Position numbers and translations under genes: made by a program | Source of the DNA: Flavobacterium saccharophilum | Lineage (GTDB): Bacteria > Bacteroidota > Bacteroidia > Flavobacteriales > Flavobacteriaceae | Direction of reading: 5' to 3' | Assembly (NCBI RefSeq): GCF_900142735.1 | Contig: NZ_FRBY01000005.1 | Span: 248,001-312,000, forward strand | Length of the DNA stretch: 64,000 nucleotides | In this document: in pieces, positions 16,565 through 24,361 of the stretch | Layout: each line of letters opens with the position of its first letter | How positions within the stretch are numbered: the first letter of the stretch is position 1 | Notes under the pieces: model-generated | Told to the model about the DNA's origin: nothing | The model's input: only the letters and a program-made list of their open reading frames with translations | Database searches by the model: none

Positions 16565-17482
16565 ATGAAAAAACACATCTTTATATTTTTTATCATACTT
16601 ATATCCAACTTGATGAATTCTCAGGAAATTAAAACAATGACTTATTTCCAGAACGACACCATCAAACTGGATTTAGACTTATACTTACCAGAGAAAAAAT
16701 CAAATGAAAAAATTCCGTTAATCATTTTTGCTTTTGGCGGAGGATTTTCTGGCGGAGAACGTACGAGCGAGAAAGAATTCGGGATGTTTATGGCGAAAAA
16801 CGGTTATGCGGTTGCCAGCATTTCGTACAGTTTATATATGAAAGGAAAAGATTTTGGCTGCAAAGGAACTTTGACCGAAAAAATAAAAGCAATTCAAATT
16901 GGCGTAAGTGATATGTGGCAGGCAACTTCATTTTTGATTGAAAATGCCAATAAATACAATCTTGATACTTCAAAAATATTTATTTCCGGAATTAGTGCGG
17001 GTGCCGAAATTGGTTTCCATGCTTCTTTTTGGGATTATAAACTCATGAATCTATATAAAAGCAATTTACCCGAAAACTTTAAATATTCAGGATTTATTGG
17101 AGGTTCCGGAGCCATTCAGGATATCAATTTGATTACGAAAGAAAAAGCAATGCCAATGTTATTGGCACATGGAAATAATGATGACACAGTTCCCTATTCT
17201 GCGGGCTCACATCGCTCCTGCCCGACAAATGCTTCAGGCTGGTTAATTCTTTTTGGATCTTATGCTGTTTACAATCATATGATTGATTTACATAAAGATA
17301 TTGAACTGATTACATTTTGCGGTGGCGGACATGAATTCTCAGGCTACCTTTTTCATGAAGGAAAACAATATGTTTTAGATTTCGTGAATGATGTTTTGAA
17401 AGGAAAGAAATTTGAATCGCATTTAATTGTTCCTTCTAAGAAGAAGGGTGCTGATTCTGGGAAGTATTTGTTTTGTGAGTGA
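16565..17482 (+). CDS. Secreted alpha/beta hydrolase (esterase-like)
   Basis: 305 residues from ATG 16565, giving the signal peptide MKKHIFIFFIILISNLMNSQ. The upstream in-frame TTG at 16526 lies inside a hairpin repeat and was rejected. The fold is alpha/beta hydrolase: oxyanion segment FAFGGGFSGGERTSEKE, nucleophile elbow FISGISAGAEIG (GxSxG, Ser near residue 147), acid Asp in LAHGNNDDTVPY and His in FCGGGHEFSGY. Catalytic residues are complete. Likely a periplasmic or surface carboxylesterase; substrate unknown. It is monocistronic between two repeat-rich spacers. Confidence 0.85.
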   Translation: MKKHIFIFFIILISNLMNSQEIKTMTYFQNDTIKLDLDLYLPEKKSNEKIPLIIFAFGGGFSGGERTSEKEFGMFMAKNGYAVASISYSLYMKGKDFGCKGTLTEKIKAIQIGVSDMWQATSFLIENANKYNLDTSKIFISGISAGAEIGFHASFWDYKLMNLYKSNLPENFKYSGFIGGSGAIQDINLITKEKAMPMLLAHGNNDDTVPYSAGSHRSCPTNASGWLILFGSYAVYNHMIDLHKDIELITFCGGGHEFSGYLFHEGKQYVLDFVNDVLKGKKFESHLIVPSKKKGADSGKYLFCE

Positions 17483-17561
17483 TTTGAAATAATTCGGCGA
17501 AAGCCAAGATAAATCAAATCACAAATTCGCAGCAAAAGTGATCACCTATTCAGTTTCAAAT

Positions 17562-17836
17562 GCTCCAGCGGAGCAAAATGTTTATAGCTAATTTTCGCGT
17601 TGCCATTCAAAAGCTCCATCGGAGCGATATATCGATTTCAAACATGGCCACCCCCGATGGGGTTTTATGAAACAACCATCTGATTTTTTCTATAAACATA
17701 ATGTCCCGCTGGGACTACATTCCTTTGGCTTAAACTGGACTAAAGTCCAGCCCTACAATATTTTTTGAATCTACGATTCTTCTTTGTTTTGGTTCCGGAG
17801 GAACATTTTATTTTGTAGGGCTGGATTTTAATCCAG
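17562..17836. repeat. Spacer array of five 3-base-loop hairpins plus an inverted CTGGA pair
   Basis: Hairpins: GCTCCAGCGGAGC (17562-17574), GCTCCATCGGAGC (17613-17625), CCCCGATGGGG (17652-17662), GTCCCGCTGGGAC (17703-17715) and GTTCCGGAGGAAC (17792-17804). All have CC before and GG after a 3-base loop, while the outer stem pairs differ but stay complementary. Two further hairpins, at 17735-17750 (CTGGACTAAAGTCCAG) and 17821-17836 (CTGGATTTTAATCCAG), are flanked by CCCTACAA and TTGTAGGG, so they are inverted copies of each other. No ORF is present. Confidence 0.85.
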
Positions 17837-17968
17837 CATCATAATATTTACAGGATTCATCATAAAAAATGAATTTGAAATAATCCAAAAACATTGAGAC
17901 ATGTCACCAAAATTGCGAAATCATTCGCTTCAGGCAAAATAATCTTTTTAAATACCAATAAGTTTAGG

Positions 17969-17976
17969 TAAATTTG
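17969..17976 (+). promoter_or_regulatory. -7 element before the GTG-start ATPase
   Basis: TAAATTTG, 17 bases before the GTG at 17994. The short leader supports the GTG start. Confidence 0.6.
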
Positions 17977-17993
17977 CGCTTTATTTTAAGAAA

Positions 17994-18527
17994 GTGCAAA
18001 AAGAAATCATAGTTCTCATTGGTGGCCCGGGAACGGGAAAATCTACTCTGATCAACGAATTGGTAGCTCGTGGCTACTGCTGTTACCCTGAAATTTCAAG
18101 ACAAGTTACGCTCGAAGCGCAACAACGCGGCATTGAACAATTGTTTCTGGAACAACCTTTATTGTTTAGCGAAATGTTACTGGAAGGCAGAATTAAACAA
18201 TTCGAAAACGCTCTTGATGAACCTGAAAATGTAGTTTTTATAGATCGCGGAATTCCGGATGTTGTCGCTTATATGGATTATATTGGCGATGAATATCCTG
18301 AACATTTCACTAAAGCCTGCGAAGATTTTAAATATTCTAAAACCTTTATTTTACCGCCCTGGGAAGAAATTTACGAAAGCGACACCGAACGTTACGAAAA
18401 TTTTGAACAGGCATTAAAGATCCAGAAGCACCTTGTTGAAACCTATAAGAAATACGGTTACGACTTAATTGAAGTGCCTAAAGATACGGTGGAGAACAGA
18501 ATTCTTTATATCTTAGATAAAATTTAG
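17994..18527 (+). CDS. AAA family ATPase / small nucleotide kinase-like protein
   Basis: 177 residues from a GTG codon; the family-conserved N-terminus begins at once with the P-loop VLIGGPGTGKST, so no earlier start is plausible. Other features: ARGYCCYPEISRQVTLEA, the Walker-B-like FIDRGIPDVVAYM, and PPWEEIYESDTERYENFEQA, a lid-like Arg region. This is the AAA_28 type of P-loop protein, similar in fold to NadR-type and deoxynucleoside kinases. Its substrate is not known. It is the first gene before recQ (gap 65 bases), perhaps in one transcript. Confidence 0.8.
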   Translation: MQKEIIVLIGGPGTGKSTLINELVARGYCCYPEISRQVTLEAQQRGIEQLFLEQPLLFSEMLLEGRIKQFENALDEPENVVFIDRGIPDVVAYMDYIGDEYPEHFTKACEDFKYSKTFILPPWEEIYESDTERYENFEQALKIQKHLVETYKKYGYDLIEVPKDTVENRILYILDKI

Positions 18528-18592
18528 GCATTTGGTTAAAGTTGCAAAACTAGAAACTGATTTCTAAATTTTTTAACTTTAAAACAAGACCA

Positions 18593-20488
18593 ATGCCAGA
18601 AGCGCAAGAAATTCTTTTAAAATACTGGAAACACGACAGTTTTAGACCGTTGCAAAAGGAGATTATTGACTCAGTTTTGGATGGTCAGGACACTTTTGCC
18701 CTTTTGCCAACCGGCGGAGGAAAATCCATTTGTTTTCAGGTTCCGGCAATGATGCAGGAAGGGATTTGTTTAGTTGTTTCGCCATTGATTGCCCTGATGA
18801 AAGATCAGGTGGCGAATTTGCAAAAAAGAGATATCAAAGCGATTGCCCTTACCGGCGGAATTCATACTGAAGAGATCATTGATCTTCTTGACAATTGCCA
18901 ATACGGAAATTACAAGTTTTTGTATCTTTCTCCCGAGCGTTTACAATCTGACTGGATTGTAGAACGCATTAAAAATCTTCCTATCAATTTAATTGCTATT
19001 GATGAAGCGCATTGTGTTTCGCAATGGGGTCATGATTTCCGTCCGGCTTATTTGAGAATTTCGGAGCTCAAAAAATATTTCCCAAAGATTCCCTTTATGG
19101 CTTTGACTGCTACGGCAACCCCTAGAGTTATTGAAGATATTAAAACCCAATTGGGCTTGAAAGATCCAGTACTTTTCCAGCAATCTTTTGAAAGAAAAAA
19201 TATTGCGTACATGGTTTTTGAAATCGAAGACAAGTTGTATCGAACGGAACAAATTTTAAAGAAAAACCCACAGCCTTCTATTATATATGTACGAAACAGA
19301 AAATCGTGCCTGAATATGTCGACGCAATTACAATCGTTAGGATTTAAAGCGACCTATTATCACGGTGGACTTTCAGCTAAAGAAAAAGACAAAAACATGC
19401 AATTGTGGATGTCGGAACAAGCGCAGGTTATTGTAGCTACAAATGCGTTTGGAATGGGAATTGACAAAGACAATGTAAAAACAGTTATTCATACGCAGTT
19501 ACCTGAAAATCTGGAAAACTATTATCAGGAATCCGGAAGAGCGGGACGAAATGGCGAAAAAGCTTTTTCGGTTTTGCTTTTTAATAATTCAGATGCGAAT
19601 CAGACAGAACAGCAATTTTTGAGTGTTTTGCCGGATAAAAAGTTTTTAAAAACCATGTATGTGAAGCTTTGCAATTATTTTCAGATTGCTTACGGCGAAG
19701 GTTTGGACGATTCTTTCTCTTTTAAACTGAATCATTTTTGCAATAAATATGACTTCCCTACTCTAAAAACCTATAATGCATTACAATTTTTGAATCAGCA
19801 GGGAATTATTACGATGTCTCAGGAATTTTCGGAGAAAATTACCATGCAATTTTTAATTGAATCTAAAGAAGTCATTCGGTATATGAGTTTAAATCCGAAT
19901 GATGAAGAAATCATTTTGGCAATTTTAAGAACCTATCCCGGAGTTTATGAAATGAAAACACCTTTTAATCTTTCGCTGATTGCTAAAAAATCACATCATA
20001 CAGAAGAGCAAGTTACGGCTGTTTTGGAAAAACTGAAAGAAAAGGAAATCATCGAATACAAATCAAAAAATAACGACGCGACGATCTTATTTAATGAAGT
20101 TCGTGAAGATGACCTGACCATAAATCGCGTTTCGAAATATCTTGAAAAACAAAATCAGTTAAAGCAGGAACAATTAATGTCTGTCCTATATTATATTAAG
20201 GAAAACAAAACCTGCAAAAATCGATTGGTTTTGGATTATTTTGGAGAAGAAACCACCGAAAATTGTGGTGTCTGCTCCTACTGTATCACTCAAAAAGGAA
20301 AAATTACCGAAGCCGATTCTATTGCAGATAAAATTCTGCATTTGTTAAAATCAGCTTCTATGACTTCCAGAGAAATTCAAACCCAAATAAAATTGGATGC
20401 GAACGATATTGTTTCAGTACTTCAGGAATTACTAGAAAACAACCATATTACCATATTAGCGAATAATAAATACACTTTAAAATCATAA
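18593..20488 (+). CDS. recQ: ATP-dependent DNA helicase RecQ
   Basis: 631 residues. RecQ unwinds DNA 3' to 5' in recombination and fork repair. Visible in order: motif 0 (FRPLQKEIIDSVLDGQD), Walker A LPTGGGKS (about 38-45), DEAH box IAIDEAHCVSQWGHDFRP (about 134), ALTATATP, motif VI QESGRAGRNG, and the RecQ zinc cysteines including ENCGVCSYC. The C-terminus is a short winged-helix-type region with no HRDC domain, so this is the short RecQ form. Its TAA overlaps the ATG of fmt by one base (TAATG), implying translational coupling. Confidence 0.92.
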   Translation: MPEAQEILLKYWKHDSFRPLQKEIIDSVLDGQDTFALLPTGGGKSICFQVPAMMQEGICLVVSPLIALMKDQVANLQKRDIKAIALTGGIHTEEIIDLLDNCQYGNYKFLYLSPERLQSDWIVERIKNLPINLIAIDEAHCVSQWGHDFRPAYLRISELKKYFPKIPFMALTATATPRVIEDIKTQLGLKDPVLFQQSFERKNIAYMVFEIEDKLYRTEQILKKNPQPSIIYVRNRKSCLNMSTQLQSLGFKATYYHGGLSAKEKDKNMQLWMSEQAQVIVATNAFGMGIDKDNVKTVIHTQLPENLENYYQESGRAGRNGEKAFSVLLFNNSDANQTEQQFLSVLPDKKFLKTMYVKLCNYFQIAYGEGLDDSFSFKLNHFCNKYDFPTLKTYNALQFLNQQGIITMSQEFSEKITMQFLIESKEVIRYMSLNPNDEEIILAILRTYPGVYEMKTPFNLSLIAKKSHHTEEQVTAVLEKLKEKEIIEYKSKNNDATILFNEVREDDLTINRVSKYLEKQNQLKQEQLMSVLYYIKENKTCKNRLVLDYFGEETTENCGVCSYCITQKGKITEADSIADKILHLLKSASMTSREIQTQIKLDANDIVSVLQELLENNHITILANNKYTLKS

Positions 20489-21435
20489 TGGAAAAATTGA
20501 AAATTATATTCATGGGAACTCCGGAATTTGCTGTCGGCATTTTGGATACCATTATTAAGAACAATTACGAAGTTGTTGGCGTTATCACAGCTGCAGACAA
20601 ACCAGCAGGGCGCGGACAAAAAATAAAATATTCGGCAGTAAAAGAATACGCACTGGCGAACAACCTTACATTATTACAACCAACTAATTTAAAAGACGAA
20701 ACTTTTCTACAAGAATTAAAAGCCTTGAATGCCAATTTGCAAATTGTGGTCGCTTTTAGAATGTTACCAAAAGTAGTTTGGGAAATGCCAAGTTTAGGAA
20801 CCTTCAATCTTCATGCTTCTTTATTACCTAATTATCGTGGAGCCGCACCAATTAATTGGGCGATTATTAATGGAGAAACTAAAACTGGTGTTACGACTTT
20901 CTTTATTGACGATAAAATTGATACCGGAGCAATGATTTTAAATTCAGAAATCGCAATTGAACCAGAAGAAAGTGCCGGACAATTACATGATAGATTAATG
21001 AATTTAGGAAGCATTACTGTAATTGATACTTTAAAAGTAATTGAAAACGGAAATGTAACGACAACAATTCAGGAAGATGATGCAGAAATTAAAACGGCAT
21101 ATAAATTAAACAAGGAAAACTGTAAAATTGACTGGACAAAATCTGGTGATGAAATCAATAATCTGATTCGCGGTTTGAGTCCGTATCCAGCAGCCTGGTG
21201 TTTTTTGAAGGATAAAGAAGACGAACAAACGATTAAAATATATGAAGCAAAATTGGTTTCAGAAGCACATTCTTACGAAGCGGGAAGTCTAATCTGCAGT
21301 AAAAAAGAAATCAAAGTTGCCGTTCAAAATGGTTTTCTACAGCTATTAAGTTTGCAATTACCCGGAAAAAAGAGAATGCAGGTGGCAGAATTGCTAAATG
21401 GGATAACTTTTTCTAATACTGCAAAGATGTATTAA
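20488..21435 (+). CDS. fmt: Methionyl-tRNA formyltransferase
   Basis: 315 residues. It formylates initiator Met-tRNA with 10-formyl-THF in the cytoplasm. Hallmarks: IIFMGTPEFAV at the start, the catalytic region FNLHASLLPNYRGAAPINWAI with Asn and His, GVTTFFIDDKIDTGAM with the catalytic Asp, and a C-terminal OB-like domain (LSPYPAAWCFL). The one-base overlap with recQ indicates coupling. A following 180-base spacer leads to the HU gene. Confidence 0.95.
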   Translation: MEKLKIIFMGTPEFAVGILDTIIKNNYEVVGVITAADKPAGRGQKIKYSAVKEYALANNLTLLQPTNLKDETFLQELKALNANLQIVVAFRMLPKVVWEMPSLGTFNLHASLLPNYRGAAPINWAIINGETKTGVTTFFIDDKIDTGAMILNSEIAIEPEESAGQLHDRLMNLGSITVIDTLKVIENGNVTTTIQEDDAEIKTAYKLNKENCKIDWTKSGDEINNLIRGLSPYPAAWCFLKDKEDEQTIKIYEAKLVSEAHSYEAGSLICSKKEIKVAVQNGFLQLLSLQLPGKKRMQVAELLNGITFSNTAKMY

Positions 21436-21541
21436 CGTCAGTAAAACAGGGGTTTCTACCTGTTTTTGATCGATGAACAGCTGTCTTTATGAACAAAAAA
21501 ACTAAGTTATTAACAATTTTTGCTAAATTTAAAGAAAACAC

Positions 21542-21571
21542 TTGCAAGGAACGGATTTCCTACTAAATTTG
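21542..21571 (+). promoter_or_regulatory. Strong Bacteroidota promoter of the HU gene
   Basis: TTG at 21542-21544, 19 bases, TAAATTTG at 21564-21571: an exact fit in sequence and spacing, about 44 bases before the ATG at 21616. Confidence 0.8.
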
Positions 21572-21615
21572 TGTATTAACAATTTTTTTTAACCAACAAT
21601 TAATAACTAATTATT

Positions 21616-21888
21616 ATGAACAAATCAGAATTAATCGATGCTATCGCTGCTGATGCAGGAATTACAAAAGCTGCGGCAAAATTGGCTTTAGAATCATTTT
21701 TAGGAAACGTAGGAGCTACTTTGAAAAAAGGTGGAAGAGTTTCATTAGTAGGTTTTGGATCATGGTCAGTATCTGCTAGAGCTGCTAGAGATGGTAGAAA
21801 CCCACAAACAGGAAAAACTATTCAAATCGCTGCTAAGAATGTTGTAAAATTCAAAGCTGGAGCTGAATTAGAAGGTGCAGTGAACTAA
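21616..21888 (+). CDS. HU family DNA-binding protein
   Basis: 90 residues, the normal HU size. Motifs: MNKSELIDAIAADAGITKAAAKLALESF (dimerisation helices), VSLVGFGSWSV, and the DNA-wrapping arm RDGRNPQTGKTIQIAAKNVVKFKAG with its Arg/Lys residues and intercalating Pro (NPQTG). HU bends and compacts DNA in the nucleoid. It has its own strong promoter and terminator, fitting high expression. Confidence 0.95.
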   Translation: MNKSELIDAIAADAGITKAAAKLALESFLGNVGATLKKGGRVSLVGFGSWSVSARAARDGRNPQTGKTIQIAAKNVVKFKAGAELEGAVN

Positions 21889-21920
21889 GTAAGAAAGTTC
21901 TCTAAACTTATAATATAATC

Positions 21921-21944
21921 AAAACCCTCCTCATGGAGGGTTTT
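21921..21944 (+). terminator. HU gene terminator
   Basis: Stem AAAACCCTCC / GGAGGGTTTT (21921-21930 with 21935-21944), loop TCAT, T-run. Confidence 0.95.
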
Positions 21945-22016
21945 TTTGTGCGGTTTAACGATTTTATTTGGGTTTTTAGAAATTTTATGATTAAATTTAA
22001 TAAAAATTGTAGCCGT

Positions 22017-22577
22017 ATGATTTCAGAAAAATTAAAAAAAGGACACCTGCTTATTGCCGAACCTTCTATAATTGGAGATTTATCTTTTAATAGATCGGTA
22101 ATTTTATTAGCAGACCATAACAAAGAAGGATCAATAGGTTTTATCATTAATAAACCATTAAAATACACTATTAATGATCTGATACCTGAAATTGACGCCA
22201 CTTTCAAGATATATAACGGAGGTCCTGTAGAACAAGACAACCTTTATTTCATTCACAATATTCCTGAGTTAATCCCGAATAGTGTCGAGATCTCTAATGG
22301 AATTTACTGGGGAGGTGATTTCGAATCGACCAAAGACTTAATAAACGACGGATCTATTAGTAAAAATAATATTCGTTTTTTCTTAGGCTATACCGGTTGG
22401 GATGAAAATCAGCTCGAGAGTGAAATGCAGGGAAACTCCTGGATCATTACCGATAATAGTTATAAAAACAAAATTATTGGTAAGTCAACCACGCATTTCT
22501 GGAAAGAGCAAATCATTGAGCTTGGCGGAGATTATCTTATTTGGTCTAATGCACCTGAGAATCCTTATCTGAATTAA
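22017..22577 (+). CDS. YqgE/AlgH family protein (DUF179)
   Basis: 186 residues from ATG 22017. The family start is KLKKGHLLIAEPSIIGDLSFNRSVILLADHNKEGSIGFIINKPL, followed by GGPVEQDNLYFIH and GYTGWDENQLESEM, all typical of YqgE/AlgH. The role is not settled; proteins of this family are linked to regulation in some bacteria. An in-frame ATG at 21933 lies inside the HU terminator and was rejected. Its stop overlaps the stop of the convergent aminotransferase gene within a shared TTAA. Confidence 0.9.
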   Translation: MISEKLKKGHLLIAEPSIIGDLSFNRSVILLADHNKEGSIGFIINKPLKYTINDLIPEIDATFKIYNGGPVEQDNLYFIHNIPELIPNSVEISNGIYWGGDFESTKDLINDGSISKNNIRFFLGYTGWDENQLESEMQGNSWIITDNSYKNKIIGKSTTHFWKEQIIELGGDYLIWSNAPENPYLN

Positions 22578-23413
22578 TTTTCAGATATCGATTCGTTAAG
22601 CTTCTGCACTAATAAATGCGCCAAATCACTTGTAAACTCCTTTTTTCGATATTTGGTTATCGGCTGTATCCCTGTGATTACATTGGTCAGAAATAATTCG
22701 TCCGCTTTTTGAAGATCAAATGGCGAAATTATTTCTTCTAAGACTTCTATGCCCTCCAGTTTCTTAGCTAAGGCTAAAATTTGTTTACGCATTATTCCAT
22801 TCAAACATCCTTCAGAAATTGGAGGTGTAATTAGTTTTTTACCTATTAGCATAAATAAATTCCCTTGTAAACCTTCGACCACGTTTTTGGTGTCATTTAC
22901 TAAAAGGCAGTTTGCCAGGCCATTTTCGTGCGCAAAAATACTTCCGGTCACGTTTATCATCTTGTTCGTCGTTTTAATAGACGATAACAATTGTTTGGTC
23001 ACATAGAAATCTTTGTACAAATCAACTTCATACTCAGCAGTATTTAAAGTGTAAGAAGTATTTTCAAGAGCAGTTGCCTGAATTAAATAAGAAACCTCAT
23101 TCGTTTTTGGCAAATATAATCCGCCATCGTTTCGAAAAACGGTTATTCGTGCTCTGGCCGAAGCAGAAATTTCATTTTCCTGAACCAGTTTTAAAACTTC
23201 TTCTTCAAAAAACTCCATGGTAAAGTTCATCGGAATTTCCATTCTAACCACACGCATTGAAGCCATTAATCTAAAGTAATGGTCTTCAAGAAACAAAATT
23301 CTGTTATTTACTATTTTTAGTGTTTCAAAAACACCATCGCCATACAAAAAAGCACGATTTTGAGTTAATATATTCTCGTCTTGCGCTACTATGTTTCCGT
23401 TAAAATTGATCAT
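22574..23413 (-). CDS. Aminotransferase class IV (aminodeoxychorismate lyase-like)
   Basis: 279 residues of the PLP fold-type IV family (IlvE/PabC/DAAT). Visible: FLYGDGVFETLKIVNNRILFLEDHYFRL at the N-terminus, the PLP-Lys region YVTKQLLSSIKTTN, NCLLVNDTKNVVEG, and ELFLTNVITGIQPI for the phosphate-binding part. Length and the absence of branched-chain transaminase extras favour 4-amino-4-deoxychorismate lyase (folate synthesis) or a D-amino acid transaminase; sequence alone does not decide. A hairpin with T-run ends right at its start codon (23421-23441). Confidence 0.8.
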   Translation of the reverse strand: MINFNGNIVAQDENILTQNRAFLYGDGVFETLKIVNNRILFLEDHYFRLMASMRVVRMEIPMNFTMEFFEEEVLKLVQENEISASARARITVFRNDGGLYLPKTNEVSYLIQATALENTSYTLNTAEYEVDLYKDFYVTKQLLSSIKTTNKMINVTGSIFAHENGLANCLLVNDTKNVVEGLQGNLFMLIGKKLITPPISEGCLNGIMRKQILALAKKLEGIEVLEEIISPFDLQKADELFLTNVITGIQPITKYRKKEFTSDLAHLLVQKLNESISEN

Positions 23414-23420
23414 AAAAAAA

Positions 23421-23448
23421 GCCCTGAATTTTGTTCAGGGCAAATATA
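23421..23448 (-). promoter_or_regulatory. Hairpin with T-run and -7 element directly ahead of the aminotransferase start
   Basis: On the minus strand the START-like gene is followed by TATATTTG (23441-23448), then the stem GCCCTGAA / TTCAGGGC (23434-23441 with 23421-23428), then seven T residues and the ATG at 23413. It works as a terminator for the START-like gene, and the promoter element overlapping its edge could start the aminotransferase message inside the hairpin. Confidence 0.6.
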
Positions 23449-23468
23449 AGGTATAAAATAGACTTTTA

Positions 23469-23861
23469 CTAAACAGATCCTATAAGATGTTTCAGGTCTG
23501 AGATCTGATTCTCCCACAATTGTTTAGCTTCTCCTACTTCTTCTTTTTCTGCAAAATCGACCACCATTAATGATACATCTTTAGTTAATTCATCAACTAA
23601 AATATGCAATTCAAAAAAGTATTCTGTATCCTTACTGCTTTCATCGACCCATTTAAACTTTACTTTCTCACCGGTCTTTTTAGATGCTAATCGCGCTTTT
23701 TCCTGCGAGTCATTCCAGATAAAAGTAAAAAATTCACCCCTTGAATTTACGTTGTCAGCAAACCATTCTGACAAACCTGAAGGCGTTGATATGTATTGAT
23801 ATAATAATTGCGGCGAAGAATTTATAGGAAACTCGATTTCGTAACGTATTTTTGGATCCAT
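23469..23861 (-). CDS. START-like domain-containing protein
   Basis: 130 residues of the Bet v1/START-like fold seen in AHSA1-type proteins: YEIEFPINSSPQLLYQYISTPSGLSEWFADNV, then FTFIWNDSQEKARL and YFFELHILVDELTKDVSLMVVDFAE. Such proteins form a hydrophobic cavity; the ligand is unknown. The family is widely kept as a neighbour of the class IV aminotransferase in Flavobacteriia, as far as I recall. Cytoplasmic, no signal peptide. Confidence 0.85.
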   Translation of the reverse strand: MDPKIRYEIEFPINSSPQLLYQYISTPSGLSEWFADNVNSRGEFFTFIWNDSQEKARLASKKTGEKVKFKWVDESSKDTEYFFELHILVDELTKDVSLMVVDFAEKEEVGEAKQLWENQISDLKHLIGSV

Positions 23862-23948
23862 GTGCTACTTTTAATTTTTTCGAAATATAAGAATATATGT
23901 CCAAAAACAATGCATTTTTAAAAATATTTTTTTTTCTTCATTTTATTC

Positions 23949-23978
23949 TTGGAAGCTTTAATAATATTTATATCTTTG
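23949..23978 (+). promoter_or_regulatory. tRNA-Met promoter
   Basis: TTG at 23949-23951, 19 bases, TATCTTTG at 23971-23978: exact Bacteroidota promoter geometry, 37 bases before the tRNA. Confidence 0.8.
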
Positions 23979-24014
23979 CACCCGCAATGAGGAACACGGT
24001 TCACTTGCAATCTT

Positions 24015-24088
24015 GGCGAGGTAGCTCAGTTGGTTAGAGCGCAGGATTCATAACCCTGAGGTCACGGGTTCAACTCCCGTCCTCGCTA
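24015..24088 (+). tRNA. tRNA-Met (anticodon CAT)
   Basis: 74 bases fold as a cloverleaf: acceptor GGCGAGG / CCTCGCT, D arm GCTC/GAGC, anticodon loop TTCATAA, variable AGGTC, T arm ACGGG/CCCGT, discriminator A. CCA is not encoded. An A-C mismatch closes the anticodon stem next to the loop. CAT could also be a lysidine-modified Ile tRNA, but the arms look like elongator Met. Confidence 0.9.
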
Positions 24089-24096
24089 CAAAAAAC

Positions 24097-24127
24097 AAAC
24101 CCTTAAACATCAAATGTTTAGGGGTTT
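24097..24127 (+). terminator. tRNA-Met terminator
   Basis: Stem 24097-24110 with 24114-24127 (one G-T pair) and a T-run. Confidence 0.85.
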
Positions 24128-24214
24128 TTTTATTTAAAACAGTTCTGCACAAACAGTTTAAGTTCAAAATAATTTTACACTTTCAGCACATTTAGTTTCA
24201 TGCAAAAAAAACTA

Positions 24215-24293
24215 AAAAAACTTAACATGTTAAAATTCTCATGTTAGAAAAAGTCAAAAAAGTTAACACGTTATAAATGTCATGTTAATAAAA
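24215..24293. repeat. Two copies of a 38-base element, period 41, with TTAACATGTTAA-like palindromes
   Basis: Copy 1 (24215-24252) and copy 2 (24256-24293) align over 38 bases with about seven differences. Copy 1 contains TTAACATGTTAA, copy 2 TTAACACGTTAT, and both also contain TCATGTTA. Located between the tRNA terminator and the stop of the RidA gene. Confidence 0.7.
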
Positions 24294-24361
24294 CCATTTG
24301 TCTAAGGTTAAGATCATTTGTCAAAATCCGACTAAATTCATCAGTTCACCTTATTATACTA

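Noticed and set aside
21933..22016. Upstream ATG for the YqgE/AlgH gene
   Set aside because: It lies inside the HU terminator hairpin and adds a segment not seen in the family.
24015..24088. tRNA-Ile2 (lysidine CAT)
   Set aside because: Arms and loop (TTCATAA) look like elongator Met; modification cannot be seen, so Met is kept with a note.
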